64,000 bases of DNA from Oenanthe sinensis (Eukaryota; Streptophyta; Magnoliopsida; Apiales; Apiaceae). The position numbers and the translations under genes are program-made. Positions 39,302-49,873 of this stretch are shown in pieces (positions within the stretch are counted from its first letter, which is position 1; every line of letters begins with the position of its first letter). The notes beneath the pieces were generated by a model, which had not been told where the DNA came from, did no database searches, and saw only the letters and a list, made by a program, of their open reading frames with translations. The stretch covers positions 51,203,903 to 51,267,902 of the forward strand of contig CM053807.1 of assembly GCA_028671895.1 (NCBI GenBank), written 5' to 3'.

Positions 39302-40041
39302 AAATAATAGTATCTAGGGTTCTATGAGAGTCGACCCCCGTTTTCAGATTTAGGGTTCTAGCAGTCTCTTTCATTCTCCTACAATTTCCCCTTCGTTGAT
39401 TTTCCTTAAATAAAACCCAATTTTTTGGGTGTTTGTGTGTCTCTCCTTTTGGAGTGTTTGTTTGTCTCTCCTTTTGGGGTGTTCTGTTATGTTTTTGTTT
39501 AGTTGTGTTTGTGTTTATTCGGTGGTGGATATGTTGAGAATGATTTTGTTGATGTTTTTGGGGTTCTGGAAAGCCCGCATCGAAGCCGAGGCGGTGGTGA
39601 TTATTGCAAGAACTCACCTTTCACAACCAAAAATGGTTCATCCTTTGAGGGTTTCCACTTTCGGCATGTCTATAGCTGGTATCCGGCATGTAGATAGCTG
39701 GGGTGCCGCTCCTCCCACCTCAGTTTATGCAATTGGGGTTTCTGAACACTGGTCTAACAATAGTTTTTATGTGATAAGGTCAATTGTGATGTTGCTGCTT
39801 TCAAGGATGTTGGTGCAATTTGGATTGTTTGAGATGTCTTCGATTTTATTCTTAGTTTCAAGATTTTTTAAATTCTATGTGTTAAACGATCAGGAAACAA
39901 ATCAGCTAATTGTTTTTAGTTTGTTATTTGTTTTCCAACATGGTTGTATCGGCAGTTGGGAGTTTGTCCTGACTGTGTTCTGTTCAATTTAATGAAAATT
40001 GCTATTTGTTCGTCAAAAAAATAAATAAATAATAGTATCTA
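39302..40041 (+). mobile_element. Retroposon (LINE-like or retrocopy) with 15-bp target-site duplication
   Basis: An insert at 39317..40026 is flanked by identical 15-bp repeats AAATAATAGTATCTA (39302..39316 and 40027..40041). Its right end, TTAATGAAAATTGC... then an A-rich tail (CAAAAAAATAAAT), is typical of plant LINE-derived or other L1-type retroposition. The 710-bp body contains an open frame of 187 codons (39429..39992) rich in Val, Leu and Phe, with no match I recognise. No reverse transcriptase motif is seen, so it is a truncated LINE, a non-autonomous derivative or a processed copy of some transcript. Confidence 0.75.
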
Positions 40042-42005
40042 TCAAATATCTAAAAAAATTAAAAATATTGTTTATATCAATGAATTGTAATACATTTTTT
40101 ATATAAATATTATATATTAATTAATATATATTTGTATTGCGGCGACTATTTATATGTTTTATTTTCCAAATTTTTTTATGTATTTTTCTACATTAGTTTT
40201 GATAAAATGATTTGTACGAGGATTTGCCCCTATTACTGTAATAGTATTTTTTTGTTAAATGAATTATATATTCGTTTGTGACAAATTTTATGGTCTTCCA
40301 ACTTGCATACTTCAAATAAATTACTATATCCATATTCATGCTAAATTTCATTTTTACTGTTTTCGCAAAACAAAATAAAAATTACTGCCTTTACTGTTTT
40401 ATAAAAAAAAACCATGCGCGCCCCTGTTAGCGTACTGGTTACCCATTTTATATGATCATTACTAAAAGATTTGAGTTTCAATCTCAATAAAAACTTAAAT
40501 GCAAATATATACATTGAAATGCTGGTTGTAGCTTGAAGTAATATTTTCTCTCCCTACGTAACACTAGTGATGTGCAGAGGAGTATAATACAAGTGTTTTA
40601 GGTAGATGCAGGGTGGTCATCTGCAAATCAGTTCTCCATAGATGCTATGGCATTCAACAGAACTTTATAGTGTGACATGGTACAGAGTTAAAGAAAGAGA
40701 ATTCTTGGTTCAGTTCTCCAGGGGGATCATACTCACTGCCCTTATGTTTCATGATAACATATTGCAACCCTGGGGAGACACACTATTTGATGCTGATGTA
40801 TATCATGTATTATGTACCCGTGTAGTAGGCAACCGAGCCGTAGTCATAAGAGTAATATATCAAAAGTATTTTCACTTTCCAGATACAAAACAAAGGTAAT
40901 ATTTCAGAAGTATTTTCAGGCTGTTACACCATAAACGGAGAAGTGGTCCATGGAAGCCTATAACAAAAAACCATGACTTGGTCCATGGATTGATATATTT
41001 CCGTGCCAGTGCCACAAAAGACAATCCACATCAAGATGGCCAGAACACAACAGTAACCAAGAATGCTATACATTCCGGACATTAGATCACAGACGCTATG
41101 TTAAGTTGCATATGCTGTAATATGGTAATACTTTCTATTTACACAATGAGATAGCCTCTCTATTTGTAGGCATAAATAGCCTGCTTGTGTTCAGAGAGTT
41201 GTTAAATATCATACCATAGATAGTTTAACAACCATACATGTATACATCCAAAGAATAATTTTAAAACTAATTTTCCATCCACGAGCCAAACTTTCATGAA
41301 AAATAATCATTCCATGGAACAGCAACACAAAATACATTTTGCTTGCTTGCACATATGATATTTAAAGAAAATGAAAGTTATAAATAGAGCAGAATACAAG
41401 GTACGGCAATGTATGATACCATAAGAGAACCAGCAAAGATATCCAAATAAAATTTAGTTTAGCATGCATTAGGGGAAAAGCAAATTCAGACACTCACAAC
41501 ACCAGTCAATGTGTGGCACAGTAACACAAATAAATTTAGATGACGACAAATGTAACTATGAAATAGCCCTTCACATCAGAAAATAAGTGAAGCAACAATA
41601 GCAGATATAATTGAAGCCTACAATAGCACAAACACTTTTAGACAAATCAACACATGCAACTACAAAATAGTCGAATAGAAGAAGCAATTCAATTAATGAC
41701 ACTCTACAACTGCACAAAGAAAACTGTGACAATCCATACCATAAGTAATTTGTCAGTTCGTGCTGCCATAACATTTTGCATGTTCACACAGCAGAAAGAT
41801 AGTCCACATATCATATCAAATAAAGATATAGACAATGAATCAGTGAACTTTACAAAAGACAAAGTGACTTCTGAGATGATAAAATTGATGATTCTTATCA
41901 TGGAACTGAATACACCACGGCATTACTACTGATAGAGGAGTCTCATTATGACTATGAAAGTCCATATGCAAATTAATAATAAAAATGTGGTACTGAAGTC
42001 TAAAC
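40042..42005. other. Intergenic DNA downstream of the DYW gene
   Basis: AT-rich, with no gene recognised. An 85-codon frame at 40642..40899 has no known motif. The right part probably includes the 3' UTR of the DYW gene. Confidence 0.45.
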
Positions 42006-44099
42006 TCACCAGTAATCACCACAAGAACATTGGCCATCCTTAAAATGGTGAAAACGTTTATTGTCTCTAACAATCAATTCTCTACCAACAATCCTGGACA
42101 TGATCTTGATCGCATTGTGGCAGTCACCACATACTCGTAGATTCTTGATGATCCTTAAGGGTGTCCTTGCTGGGGTACTAATCAGACCATATGCGATTGC
42201 CAGTCGTTCACTGTGATAAAGTAAGGCCTGTTCTTTGGCTTCCTGGTCGATGTCATGCAGAACGTATCTAGTGTCTGGTACATAACGTTGCTCTTTCATT
42301 GCAGCCCTCAACTTTTCATCATCCTTGTAAAGGGTTGGATTCCTTATCTCAGCAAGTCTGTTTTTACCCTCCAGCATATTTATTGCAGATTGCTTCTTAG
42401 GTGGTGGCGTAGGGATCTTATTTGGATTAACCTTTGATGGGTCAATACTAATCAAGAACTCCTCAGCGCGGTCCTCGAGATCAATATCTCCATGCATTCT
42501 AGCGTAATTCATCAAAGCCTCCCAAATTTCAGCAGTAGGTTCAAAGGGCAACTTTTCAATATATTCCAAAGCCTCATTAACATGGCCAGACTTTCCAAGA
42601 ACGTCAATAAGACCCAAATAGTGCTCTATTCCTGGAGAAATTCCATATTGTACCTTCATTGAATCGAAATGTATAAAACCTTCTTCCACAGATTCGGCAC
42701 CTGCACAAGCTGCTAATACAGCAAGAAAAGTCTGTTCATTGGGTAAGAATCCTAAGGTCCTCATCTCCTCATACCGTGCTAATCCTTCATCCCCAAGCCC
42801 GTTGGCTGCATACGCATGTATTATCAAGTGCCATGTATCCTGACTCCTTTCTGGCATATGATCAAAAACTCTCTGTACATCTACCATACTCCCACACTTA
42901 GAGTACATCTCAATAACCTTATGAATCAAATCCACATCAGTCCTAAATGTCGATCTTAAAAAGTAATCATGAACTTTCTTAGCATCCTCAAGTTTCTTTG
43001 AATTTCCACATAACTCAAAAAGCAAACTGAAACACATACCATCAGCACGCACCCCCTTCTCCAACAATTCAATAACTTCCTTAACTTTTTTCTCCCTGCA
43101 CAAACCAATCAAATCATCCTCCTTCTTAGGCTGCACAACAGGCTGATTATTCAAATTTTGCCCTTGGTTCTGCATCTGAAATTCTTGGTTCATTTCATTA
43201 GGCCTAATACGCTGCTGACCACGCTCCACATAACCCTCGCCACGTTGCGGATAACCCTGTTGTTGCTGCTGTTGACGGTGTTGTGGATAACCCTGTTGCT
43301 GCTGCTTCTCATCGCGATATGGATAACCCTGTTGCTGTTGTTGCTGACCACGATGCGGATAACCTTGTTGTGGGCCTTGTGGCTGATGCTGTACGCCTTG
43401 TTGATAACCTTGTTGCGGCTGATGCTGAACCCCCTGAGGATAACCTTGTGGTGGATGATGCTGGATGCCCTGCGGGTAACCTTGTGGTGGTGGCTGATGT
43501 TGAACGTGTTGCGGATAACCCTGTTGCTGCTCCTGAGGAATGTGTCCCGGGTAACCTTGTTGTTGCTCCTGCTGAGGAATGTGTCTCGCGTAACCTTGTT
43601 GTTGGTGCGGAAATCGTTGAGTATATCCTTGTTGACTACTCTGTTGCCTATAATCCGGACTCACATTGGGGGTTTGTGCATAATTCTGATCATGTTGTGG
43701 GCCCCGCTGCTCGAAACTAGCATTTTGCACAAACCCCTGATTCTGATTATTCCACTGACTACCACTACTCCCAAACCCACCCTGACTAGCATTTCTCTGA
43801 TATGAGACATCACTACCTCCCGGAATCGCATTTCGAGAAAAATTAGCATTATTCAAACCCTGATTCTGATTGTTCCATTGATTAAATTGATTCTCATTAC
43901 GATTCATGTGATCAAAGGAAGGTTGAGGAGGTGGCGGTGGGACATCGTCATTAGGAGCCGCATATGAAGTTAGGGTTTTAGCCAACATTGGGAATCGTGA
44001 AATGAAATTACTAGAACAATTAGAAGAATCGCGTACCTTGTTGATGAATGAAGAGACAGTGAAAATGGATGATTGTGTTGTTCCTCGAAGAATCGCCAT
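42006..44099 (-). CDS. DYW2-like pentatricopeptide repeat protein with Q-rich N-terminal region
   Basis: An intronless gene of 697 residues, as usual for plant PPR proteins. The N terminus (residues 1-50, Ser/Arg-rich) looks like an organelle transit peptide. It is followed by PPPPPQPS and a long Gln/Gly/Tyr/Pro region with recurring QGYPQ and NQWNNQNQG units (about 60-320). Then come a few degenerate PPR units (about 330-560: KVIEMYSKCGSMVDVQRVFD, WHLIIHAYAANGLGDEGLAR), an E-like section and a DYW domain. The DYW deaminase-type motif YHSERLAIAYGL (HxE) and the CGDC and CSCGDYW metal-binding ends are intact. Arabidopsis DYW2 (At2g15690) has the same architecture and supplies deaminase activity to PPR proteins lacking it in organelle C-to-U RNA editing. 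The At2g25580/At4g32450-type relatives are alternatives. Confidence 0.88.
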   Translation of the reverse strand: MAILRGTTQSSIFTVSSFINKVRDSSNCSSNFISRFPMLAKTLTSYAAPNDDVPPPPPQPSFDHMNRNENQFNQWNNQNQGLNNANFSRNAIPGGSDVSYQRNASQGGFGSSGSQWNNQNQGFVQNASFEQRGPQHDQNYAQTPNVSPDYRQQSSQQGYTQRFPHQQQGYARHIPQQEQQQGYPGHIPQEQQQGYPQHVQHQPPPQGYPQGIQHHPPQGYPQGVQHQPQQGYQQGVQHQPQGPQQGYPHRGQQQQQQGYPYRDEKQQQQGYPQHRQQQQQQGYPQRGEGYVERGQQRIRPNEMNQEFQMQNQGQNLNNQPVVQPKKEDDLIGLCREKKVKEVIELLEKGVRADGMCFSLLFELCGNSKKLEDAKKVHDYFLRSTFRTDVDLIHKVIEMYSKCGSMVDVQRVFDHMPERSQDTWHLIIHAYAANGLGDEGLARYEEMRTLGFLPNEQTFLAVLAACAGAESVEEGFIHFDSMKVQYGISPGIEHYLGLIDVLGKSGHVNEALEYIEKLPFEPTAEIWEALMNYARMHGDIDLEDRAEEFLISIDPSKVNPNKIPTPPPKKQSAINMLEGKNRLAEIRNPTLYKDDEKLRAAMKEQRYVPDTRYVLHDIDQEAKEQALLYHSERLAIAYGLISTPARTPLRIIKNLRVCGDCHNAIKIMSRIVGRELIVRDNKRFHHFKDGQCSCGDYW
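43245..43660 (-). repeat. Coding repeat region (QQGYPQ units) in the DYW2-like gene
   Basis: About a dozen imperfect units of 30-50 bases encode variants of QQQQGYPQ, QGVQHQPQ and QGYPYRDE. Such low-complexity regions change length readily. The opposite strand shows long open frames here that are mirror artefacts of the repeat. Confidence 0.8.
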
Positions 44100-45209
44100 T
44101 TAAGAGACTCTTCTTATTCACTCACTACTGTTTGTGTTTGCGTATGTATATGTAAGTATAAACCCTAGCTTTTTGGGTGTTGAAATGTACAAGCAGGGGT
44201 TTTACGATATGGGCTGTGGCTAAGATAGATAAATTTTAATTTGAATGACGTGAATGTATAATTATTTATCTAAATATATTATTGCAATTTGACATTTTAA
44301 TATATAATTTAAGTTTAATTATTATATTTATGTCTAAATTATTAAATATTTTAAATTAAAATTTAATTTTATCTTTTAATCTTTTGTTAGTACTGTATAA
44401 GTAAAATATCTAGAAACAAAAAAAAATATTATTTAGTTATACAACGCCTCTTTTACGAATTTTGAGTACAAGGACAATTGTTCATACAAATATTTTTATA
44501 AATTACTTTAAATTTCAGATTACAGAAAATAAAAATATGAAAGTATAATATAAGTAATATATTGAGAAATAAAATTTAAAATATTAAATATGCTCTATAT
44601 ACATTTTTTATTTTACTTAAGTAACACTCTTTTTATAAATTTTAATAAAAATATATTGTAAATTATTTAATTTTAAAAAAATCTATTAATATTTTTTACT
44701 TACAATAGTTTTTCCTCATTTATTTCTTATACAACAATTACAAATATAACAACTTTGCTTATATTACTATCATTATTCATTATAATTTTAAAAGTGAAAA
44801 TGATAAGATTCTGATCACATTAATATTTATGCATAGATTTTTGTTTTTTTGGTTATCTATCAAAATCTAATAGAAAAGAAAAAAAATCACATTTTGGAGG
44901 TTAACCAAAGGTAGAGCTCCTCGCTGGTCAGTTTCATTGTGGTTACTTATATCATGGCCCATATAAGGATCTCAACCAACCTGAGCCCACTTATGTCACC
45001 GCCCATATAATGATCTCCGACAAGCCGAGCCCAATCTCGATAACAGTAAGTTCTAAGAATCAGTTTACAATATCAAAGAGCCTAAAAAGATGGTTCTCAT
45101 AGGCCCGAAAGAGCCTAAAAAGATGGTTCATAAAACTCTCACTCAACTAAAATACTAAATATATTATAATTTTGTTGTCCGTTTACTTTGTATGTATGTA
45201 ACTTATTAA

Positions 45210-45673
45210 GGGTTCGTTTGGTTCAAAAGGTTTCTAGAATGAGGTATGAGTTTAGAACACATATCCAGTGTTTGTTTCAATTTTTTTTAAATTTCAACCC
45301 GATACTTCAAATCCATAATGTATGAGTTTTTAATACCAAGAGGGGAGGGGAGTATGAGGGAATAGTATGTATATCAACTTTATTATTATTATTTTATTGT
45401 TGATAATTAACATTATTAATAATCAAAAAGTAATAATATATACAATCAAACATTACTAGCAATAAAAAAATATATTTATATTTTTTGTATAATAAATTTA
45501 ATTATTAATTCAATAATACTTTAAATTAAATAATTTCATTCCAGAACTAAACCAAACACATGATATCAACAATGAAATTTTATCCCCGATATCAATAATG
45601 AAATTTCATTCCCATACCACCTTAACCCGATTCATGTGACCACACTCATACCATCCCATGAACCAAACGACCC
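45210..45673. mobile_element. MITE with GGGTTCGTTTGGTTC ends
   Basis: About 464 bp bounded by GGGTTCGTTTGGTTC at the left and GAACCAAACGACCC at the right, inverted repeats differing by a one-base gap. The end type is common to PIF/Harbinger-like MITEs. The flanking duplication is unclear. Confidence 0.55.
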
Positions 45674-46070
45674 ATAACTTAGACGTTTTTAAGTAATTAA
45701 AAATTGAATAAAAAAATAATGTACAAAATATGTTAATTATTTAAATCATACATATTACAAATCGTTTGGTAACTTACATTGAAGACTACATATTTTGGAA
45801 ACATCATATATAATAATATAACTATCCATTTATATACTCAATTTAATTCAAATTCAGCATTCGTACAATACTAGATAATCCTTCATTAGCTTATCTTGCA
45901 CATGCACGAATCATCATTTAAGTTACATGTATGTCTAGAATTAAGTTTTTCACAGGACTAAATATATAGCCTTAACAAGATTTGGGGTTAAATCTCCTCA
46001 ATTTAGAAGGTGAGATATAATATATAATAGGGTCTGACAATCGATTGTGTGACTTTTTTCCCGCATATAA

Positions 46071-46220
46071 CATTAACACGTAAAAATTTTGTGAATCCAG
46101 GAATCATGTCATCTATCCGTTTCTGCACGGTTACCTAGGATTTTTTCCAATTCGCGGAAAAAAGCGCAGATAGATGGTTCCTCAACAATAACATGTCAGT
46201 GACCAATTCCCATAATAATA
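46071..46220 (+). repeat. 150-bp direct repeat, copy A
   Basis: Aligns by eye with copy B at 47801..47950 in the same orientation, sharing TTTTGTGAATCCA, TCATCTATCCG, a TTTCTG segment, GCGG/GCGGAAA and ACATG(T/A)CAG(T/G)GACCAA. The two copies bracket the truncated DYW2 copy. Confidence 0.65.
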
Positions 46221-46386
46221 TAACAGAAGAAAACTATAACTTGAGCAATATGTTTAACTAGAGACGAGCTTTCTTGCGATTCAAATTAACTAGCCCATTA
46301 CACAAAAATAAATCATTTAAAATTTATATATAAAACTACTGTCTATTTTGTTTGAAATTAATCTAGATATTGATCTGCTGCATACA

Positions 46387-46929
46387 CTAATATAATCCGC
46401 TGTAGTTGCGGATCGCAAAACCGATAAGATAGGTGCCGATAGTGGTACGAATGGCTGCATGTATAACGATATGAATAACCTGATGTTGATCATGGCTTAA
46501 ACTTTTTTGCTGTTGATCACGGTACGAATAATTACCTTTCTTCTTCTTCTTCTTCTGCAGCTGTTGATCGTGGTACGTGTAACAACCTTGCAATGCATGT
46601 AGCCTGGTTGCTTTTGCTGGCGGATAATCTAGTGGACAATTTGTAGCCTGATCAAGGTTAGTTTGGTAATCCGAAGAATCGGTGACTCCGGTGATGGAAT
46701 TATTTGAATTCTGATTGTTCGAATAATTAAAATTTTCGAGAATTATGGGTCCGAAACAAGGTGGAGGGGGAGGGAGATGGGTGTCATTGGAGGAGGCGTA
46801 TGAAGTTAGGGTTTTAGGGAAAGGAGTAGTGAATAATTTTGGGTATTGTGGAATCAGAGGAGTCGATGAAGAAGATGTACGTGCCTTGTTGATCACTGAA
46901 GACAGTACTGTGAGTCGAAGATTCGCCAT
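46387..46929 (-). pseudogene. Truncated, frameshifted copy of the DYW2-like N-terminal region
   Basis: Reading from the ATG at 46929, the start MANLRLTVLSSVINKARTSS parallels the DYW2-like gene at 42006..44099 (MAILRGTTQ... FINKVRDSSN). The anchor KTLTSYA..ND..PPPPP is then shared, followed by NNQN-type and DQQ repeats. After DQHQ (about 46478) the frame runs out of register: the next frame over would continue GYSYRY, matching the repeat units of the intact gene, so one base is missing. No PPR or DYW part follows and the frame stops at 46387. A telo-box AAACCCTAA (46957..46965) upstream resembles the site before the intact gene, suggesting the promoter was copied too. A short expressed protein is possible but less likely. 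Confidence 0.8.
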
Positions 46930-46965
46930 TATTGGACACAACTTGTGATATCTCACAAACCCTAA

Positions 46966-47324
46966 TCTTTTAGAGTTTGGGATGTGTGTTTACATGAGAC
47001 TGAGAGGGTTAACTGTGTTAATCGTTAATCCCATCCGTTCAGATTTCAACTAAATTTTTGGAATTGTTTTTTTAATTTTATAACAACTTTATTTGGATAT
47101 TATTTCGGTGGTACAATCATGTTTTGCTTCTATGCTTCAAATTCAAGAAAAAGAAAACTTTGTTGGTTCTATAAATTTCATTCCAGAAATTAACGCTCAA
47201 GGGGATTTTTTTCCCTCACTATTTTAAATATATAATCGAAAGAATGGATTATGGCTGAATATACTATAGGGGGCATTATAATATTATATGTATGACATGA
47301 CCTGACCTGGCGTGATCATCAGTA
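46966..47324. other. Intergenic DNA upstream of the pseudogene
   Basis: No gene or element recognised. Confidence 0.4.
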
Positions 47325-47566
47325 CTACCTTCGTCCCAGATTAATTGTCTTACTTTTCTGTGATTAAATTGATCAAAGTTTTATCAAAAATTACATAATA
47401 AATTATATAATTGAAAAAAATATGAGAAGTATATTATCGAAAAATACATCTGATTTATTTTAAATGTATTTTTCATAAAAAAAATTATTTTTAATTTTTA
47501 ATCAAAATTTAATCAAAATTGACCACAAAAAAGTCAAACATGACAATTAATTTGGGACAGAGGGAG
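47325..47566. mobile_element. Stowaway-like MITE
   Basis: About 242 bp with inverted ends: left CTACCTTCGTCCCAGATTAA, right (reverse strand) CTCCCTCTGTCCCAAATTAA. TA precedes the left end. This is the signature of Tc1/mariner-derived Stowaway MITEs. The right-hand TA has changed. Confidence 0.75.
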
Positions 47567-47800
47567 TGTTATTATATTATTACCAAGAGAAGAAGGAAAT
47601 TTGCCGATGCTTTTAATAAGTTTGAATTATTTTTATCAAGAGGTTTAAGTAAATTTATATTACTGTCTTAGTAATAATTTTTGGTCTAGTTCCACGAAAA
47701 ATAAAGATTCATTTACCATTTTTTTATACTAACGAACCTTAATATAATTGGGTCCATACGATTGTTGGAACTATCTTTCCGCGTTTCTGAACCACGAAAA

Positions 47801-47950
47801 CGATTAACATGTGAAATTTTTGTGAATCCAAGGGGCCACGTCATCTATCCGCGTTTCTGTAGAACTAGCTAAGTTTTTTCATTTTTACGATTCAAAAGTG
47901 CGGAAAGATTGTTCAACCATCACATGACAGGGACCAAAACCCAATATAAT
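47801..47950 (+). repeat. 150-bp direct repeat, copy B
   Basis: Partner of copy A (46071..46220), offset 1730 bp. Divergence is visible but the shared phrases stay in register across the whole length. Confidence 0.65.
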
Positions 47951-48079
47951 TTATTAATTTGACATTTTTTTATACTTAGCTATTTCTTTAAAATTGAAAA
48001 ATTAGTTTACCACTATATATTAAAAAATAATACTCCTGGCTAAAGAGTCCGAAAAATAAAAAAATAAGTCACCTCTGCT

Positions 48080-48200
48080 CACGTGCCACTTCAACAAACG
48101 ATCGTCCAAAGCACGTGCTCTCTGCATACACCACGTCACCGCCAGGAGCTAGTCTAAAATTCGACCGTTAGAAAATTTCAAATCCTAAGGTACCGTTATA
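48080..48200 (+). promoter_or_regulatory. Promoter with two G-boxes and TATA box
   Basis: Perfect CACGTG G-boxes occur at 48080..48085 and 48112..48117, 32 bases apart (about three helical turns). CACGTC follows near 48132 and GTTATAAAAACG near 48195 fits a TATA box. The membrane-protein ATG follows at 48336. G-boxes bind bZIP and bHLH factors (ABA, light, stress); the actual regulator is unknown. Confidence 0.6.
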
Positions 48201-48335
48201 AAAACGCTCCTTTTCACATTTCTATTCTCTCTAGTAAATTACCATTACTATTACTGAACATAAACATATTTCTCTCGTTGCTCAATCTTTAAAACCCCAT
48301 CAGTGTCTGATCTCAACACCAATTCGTCAACAATC

Positions 48336-48917
48336 ATGGACCCAAAACCCCTCCACCCCCTTCACCAAATCGCGGAAACCCCGACACACAAGCTCCTCCT
48401 CAAACAATGGCTCAAAGAAGAGGAACTAATCCTCAACCAACTCTCCAACAAAGAAACTCAAATCGACTCGATTCGAAAAGAAATAACACAGCTGTACTGT
48501 TTCTTCTTTTTATTCCACTCCACTTCTTTGATTCTTCTCTTCACTACTTCAACTTCTTTTAGTGGGAATAACAAGGGTTGTCACAGATCATGGATCCCTT
48601 CTGTTTGCTCATTGTTTTGTTCGTTAGGGATCATTTGGGCTGTTCGATATAAAACCGATGTGGAGACTCATTTGGAGAAGCTGTTGGAGAGGGAGAAAGA
48701 GGATGGGAAGCTGTTGGGAAAGTGTGTCGAGGAGTTGAAGAAGAAAGGGGTTGAGTTTGATTTGTTGAAGGAAGTGGATGCACTGAGGAAGGCTAAGAGT
48801 TTGAGAGTCGAATCGAAAGCAGTGAAGAAATGGGAAGCTAGAGATTTTGTTACTTTGTTTTTTATTAGTGTTTCTTGTTTGGTTCTTGGTCTTACTAGGG
48901 TCATCCTGTGTAACTAG
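48336..48917 (+). CDS. Small plant membrane protein of unknown function
   Basis: A single-exon frame of 193 residues. The frame also extends upstream to a GTG at 48303, but the first ATG is at 48336 (MDPKPLHPLHQIAETPTHKL), which I chose as start. Residues 22-50 (LLLKQWLKEEELILNQLSNK...) look helical and charged. Hydrophobic segments lie at about 54-76 (YCFFFLFHSTSLILLFT), 88-105 (VCSLFCSLGIIWAV) and 170-190 (VTLFFISVSCLVLGL), suggesting three membrane spans. A coiled-coil-like stretch (about 110-160) sits between spans two and three. I do not recognise a named family. Its leader and G-box promoter support a real gene. Confidence 0.75.
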   Translation: MDPKPLHPLHQIAETPTHKLLLKQWLKEEELILNQLSNKETQIDSIRKEITQLYCFFFLFHSTSLILLFTTSTSFSGNNKGCHRSWIPSVCSLFCSLGIIWAVRYKTDVETHLEKLLEREKEDGKLLGKCVEELKKKGVEFDLLKEVDALRKAKSLRVESKAVKKWEARDFVTLFFISVSCLVLGLTRVILCN

Positions 48918-49253
48918 ATTCACTACTGATTCGTATTCTTTTGGGGTTAATGGGGTCATGTTGAGGAATGAAGTTACTGTTATTATATTTCGCAAAGTAT
49001 ATAGGCGAAGGGGAATAGTAGAATACTTTATTCTGCTTCTGGATTGTATAAGCCTATATGAATTCGGAAATGAAATCTTCTGAAATTATGTATTTTTTTC
49101 TATTTTATTTGAAAATTTTGTTATTAAGCTTTCGAAATGAGGAAACACCTATGTGATTGTGTGCGCGTACAGACATTAAAACTGTTTGATAATTTTTTTA
49201 ATTTATACATATTTTGGATTTATTAATTTTGGAAAATAAACAGTTCTATGGTA
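48918..49253. other. 3' UTR of the membrane-protein gene and spacer
   Basis: Non-coding; nothing else recognised before the MITE. Confidence 0.4.
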
Positions 49254-49538
49254 ATCCATCCATTTCAAATTAGTAATCTTTTTTGTGTAAAAAAATTTAT
49301 TTCAAATTAGTTGGCCGCTTCAACTTTTAATATAAAATATTATCTAATTTATATTTTCAAAATCAACACTATTTCACGTATCTTTAATTTATATTTCCAA
49401 TATCAATTCTCCACATGTACCGTACCATATATTATATTCGGTCAATGTAATAAGTATGGTCATAACTTATCAATAATAAAATTTCTTAATATACATTTTT
49501 TTTAAAGTGAATTATTATTTTAAAACGGAAGGAGGGAG
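49254..49538. mobile_element. Degenerate Stowaway-like MITE
   Basis: Flanked by TA at 49252..49253 and 49539..49540. The right end read on the reverse strand (CTCCCTCCTTCCGTTTTAAAA) is Stowaway-like. The left end (ATCCATCCATTTCAAATTAG) is a decayed partner. The neighbouring LTR element inserted at its right edge. Confidence 0.5.
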
Positions 49539-49544
49539 TATTTC

Positions 49545-49873
49545 TGTAACAACCCGGATATTTTCCAAATTTTATTATTATTATTTAAATATTTTATTAT
49601 TTTTCTCAAAAGAGGAGTAATAAAAAAATATATTTTATTCCAATTGGATGCATTTCAATATTTTTATTATTATTTTAGAAATTATTTTTGGTTCAATGGG
49701 GCTGAGTTCGGTTTAAAATATTTTATATTATTTTACTGATCGGATCAGTATCTCGAGTCGCTATTTTTATTCGGGTAAAATTTTTATTTTGGGTAAATTA
49801 TTTGAATATTCAAAATTTAGTATTGTTATATTTTTGAATATTCAAAATATTTAAATATTTTAAAAAGTTATTA
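49545..49873 (+). repeat. 5' LTR remnant
   Basis: Aligns with 51142..51461 with few changes (one roughly 15-base indel near 49675 and several single changes). Similarity stops abruptly after GTTATTA. Confidence 0.85.

Larger units (their letters stand above)
44100..46386. other. DYW2-like promoter and repeat-bearing intergenic DNA
   Basis: A telo-box-like AAACCCTAG lies at 44160..44168, about 60 bases upstream of the DYW2-like ATG. Beyond it the DNA is AT-rich. A 33-bp direct duplication (core AGAGCCTAAAAAGATGGTTC, copies near 45077 and 45110) and a MITE at 45210..45673 are present. Confidence 0.5.

Noticed and set aside
40642..40899. 85-codon plus-strand frame downstream of the DYW gene
   Set aside because: No motif and no supporting context.
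43158..43849. Long open frames on the plus strand across the DYW2-like repeat region
   Set aside because: They are antisense shadows of the QQGYPQ-type coding repeat and give low-complexity Leu/Val/Asp-rich translations.
48303..48335. Upstream extension of the membrane-protein frame
   Set aside because: The extension begins with GTG; the first ATG at 48336 is a better plant start.
48624..48995. Minus-strand frame opposite the membrane-protein gene
   Set aside because: Shadow of the coding strand; Ser/Leu/Phe-rich without motif.
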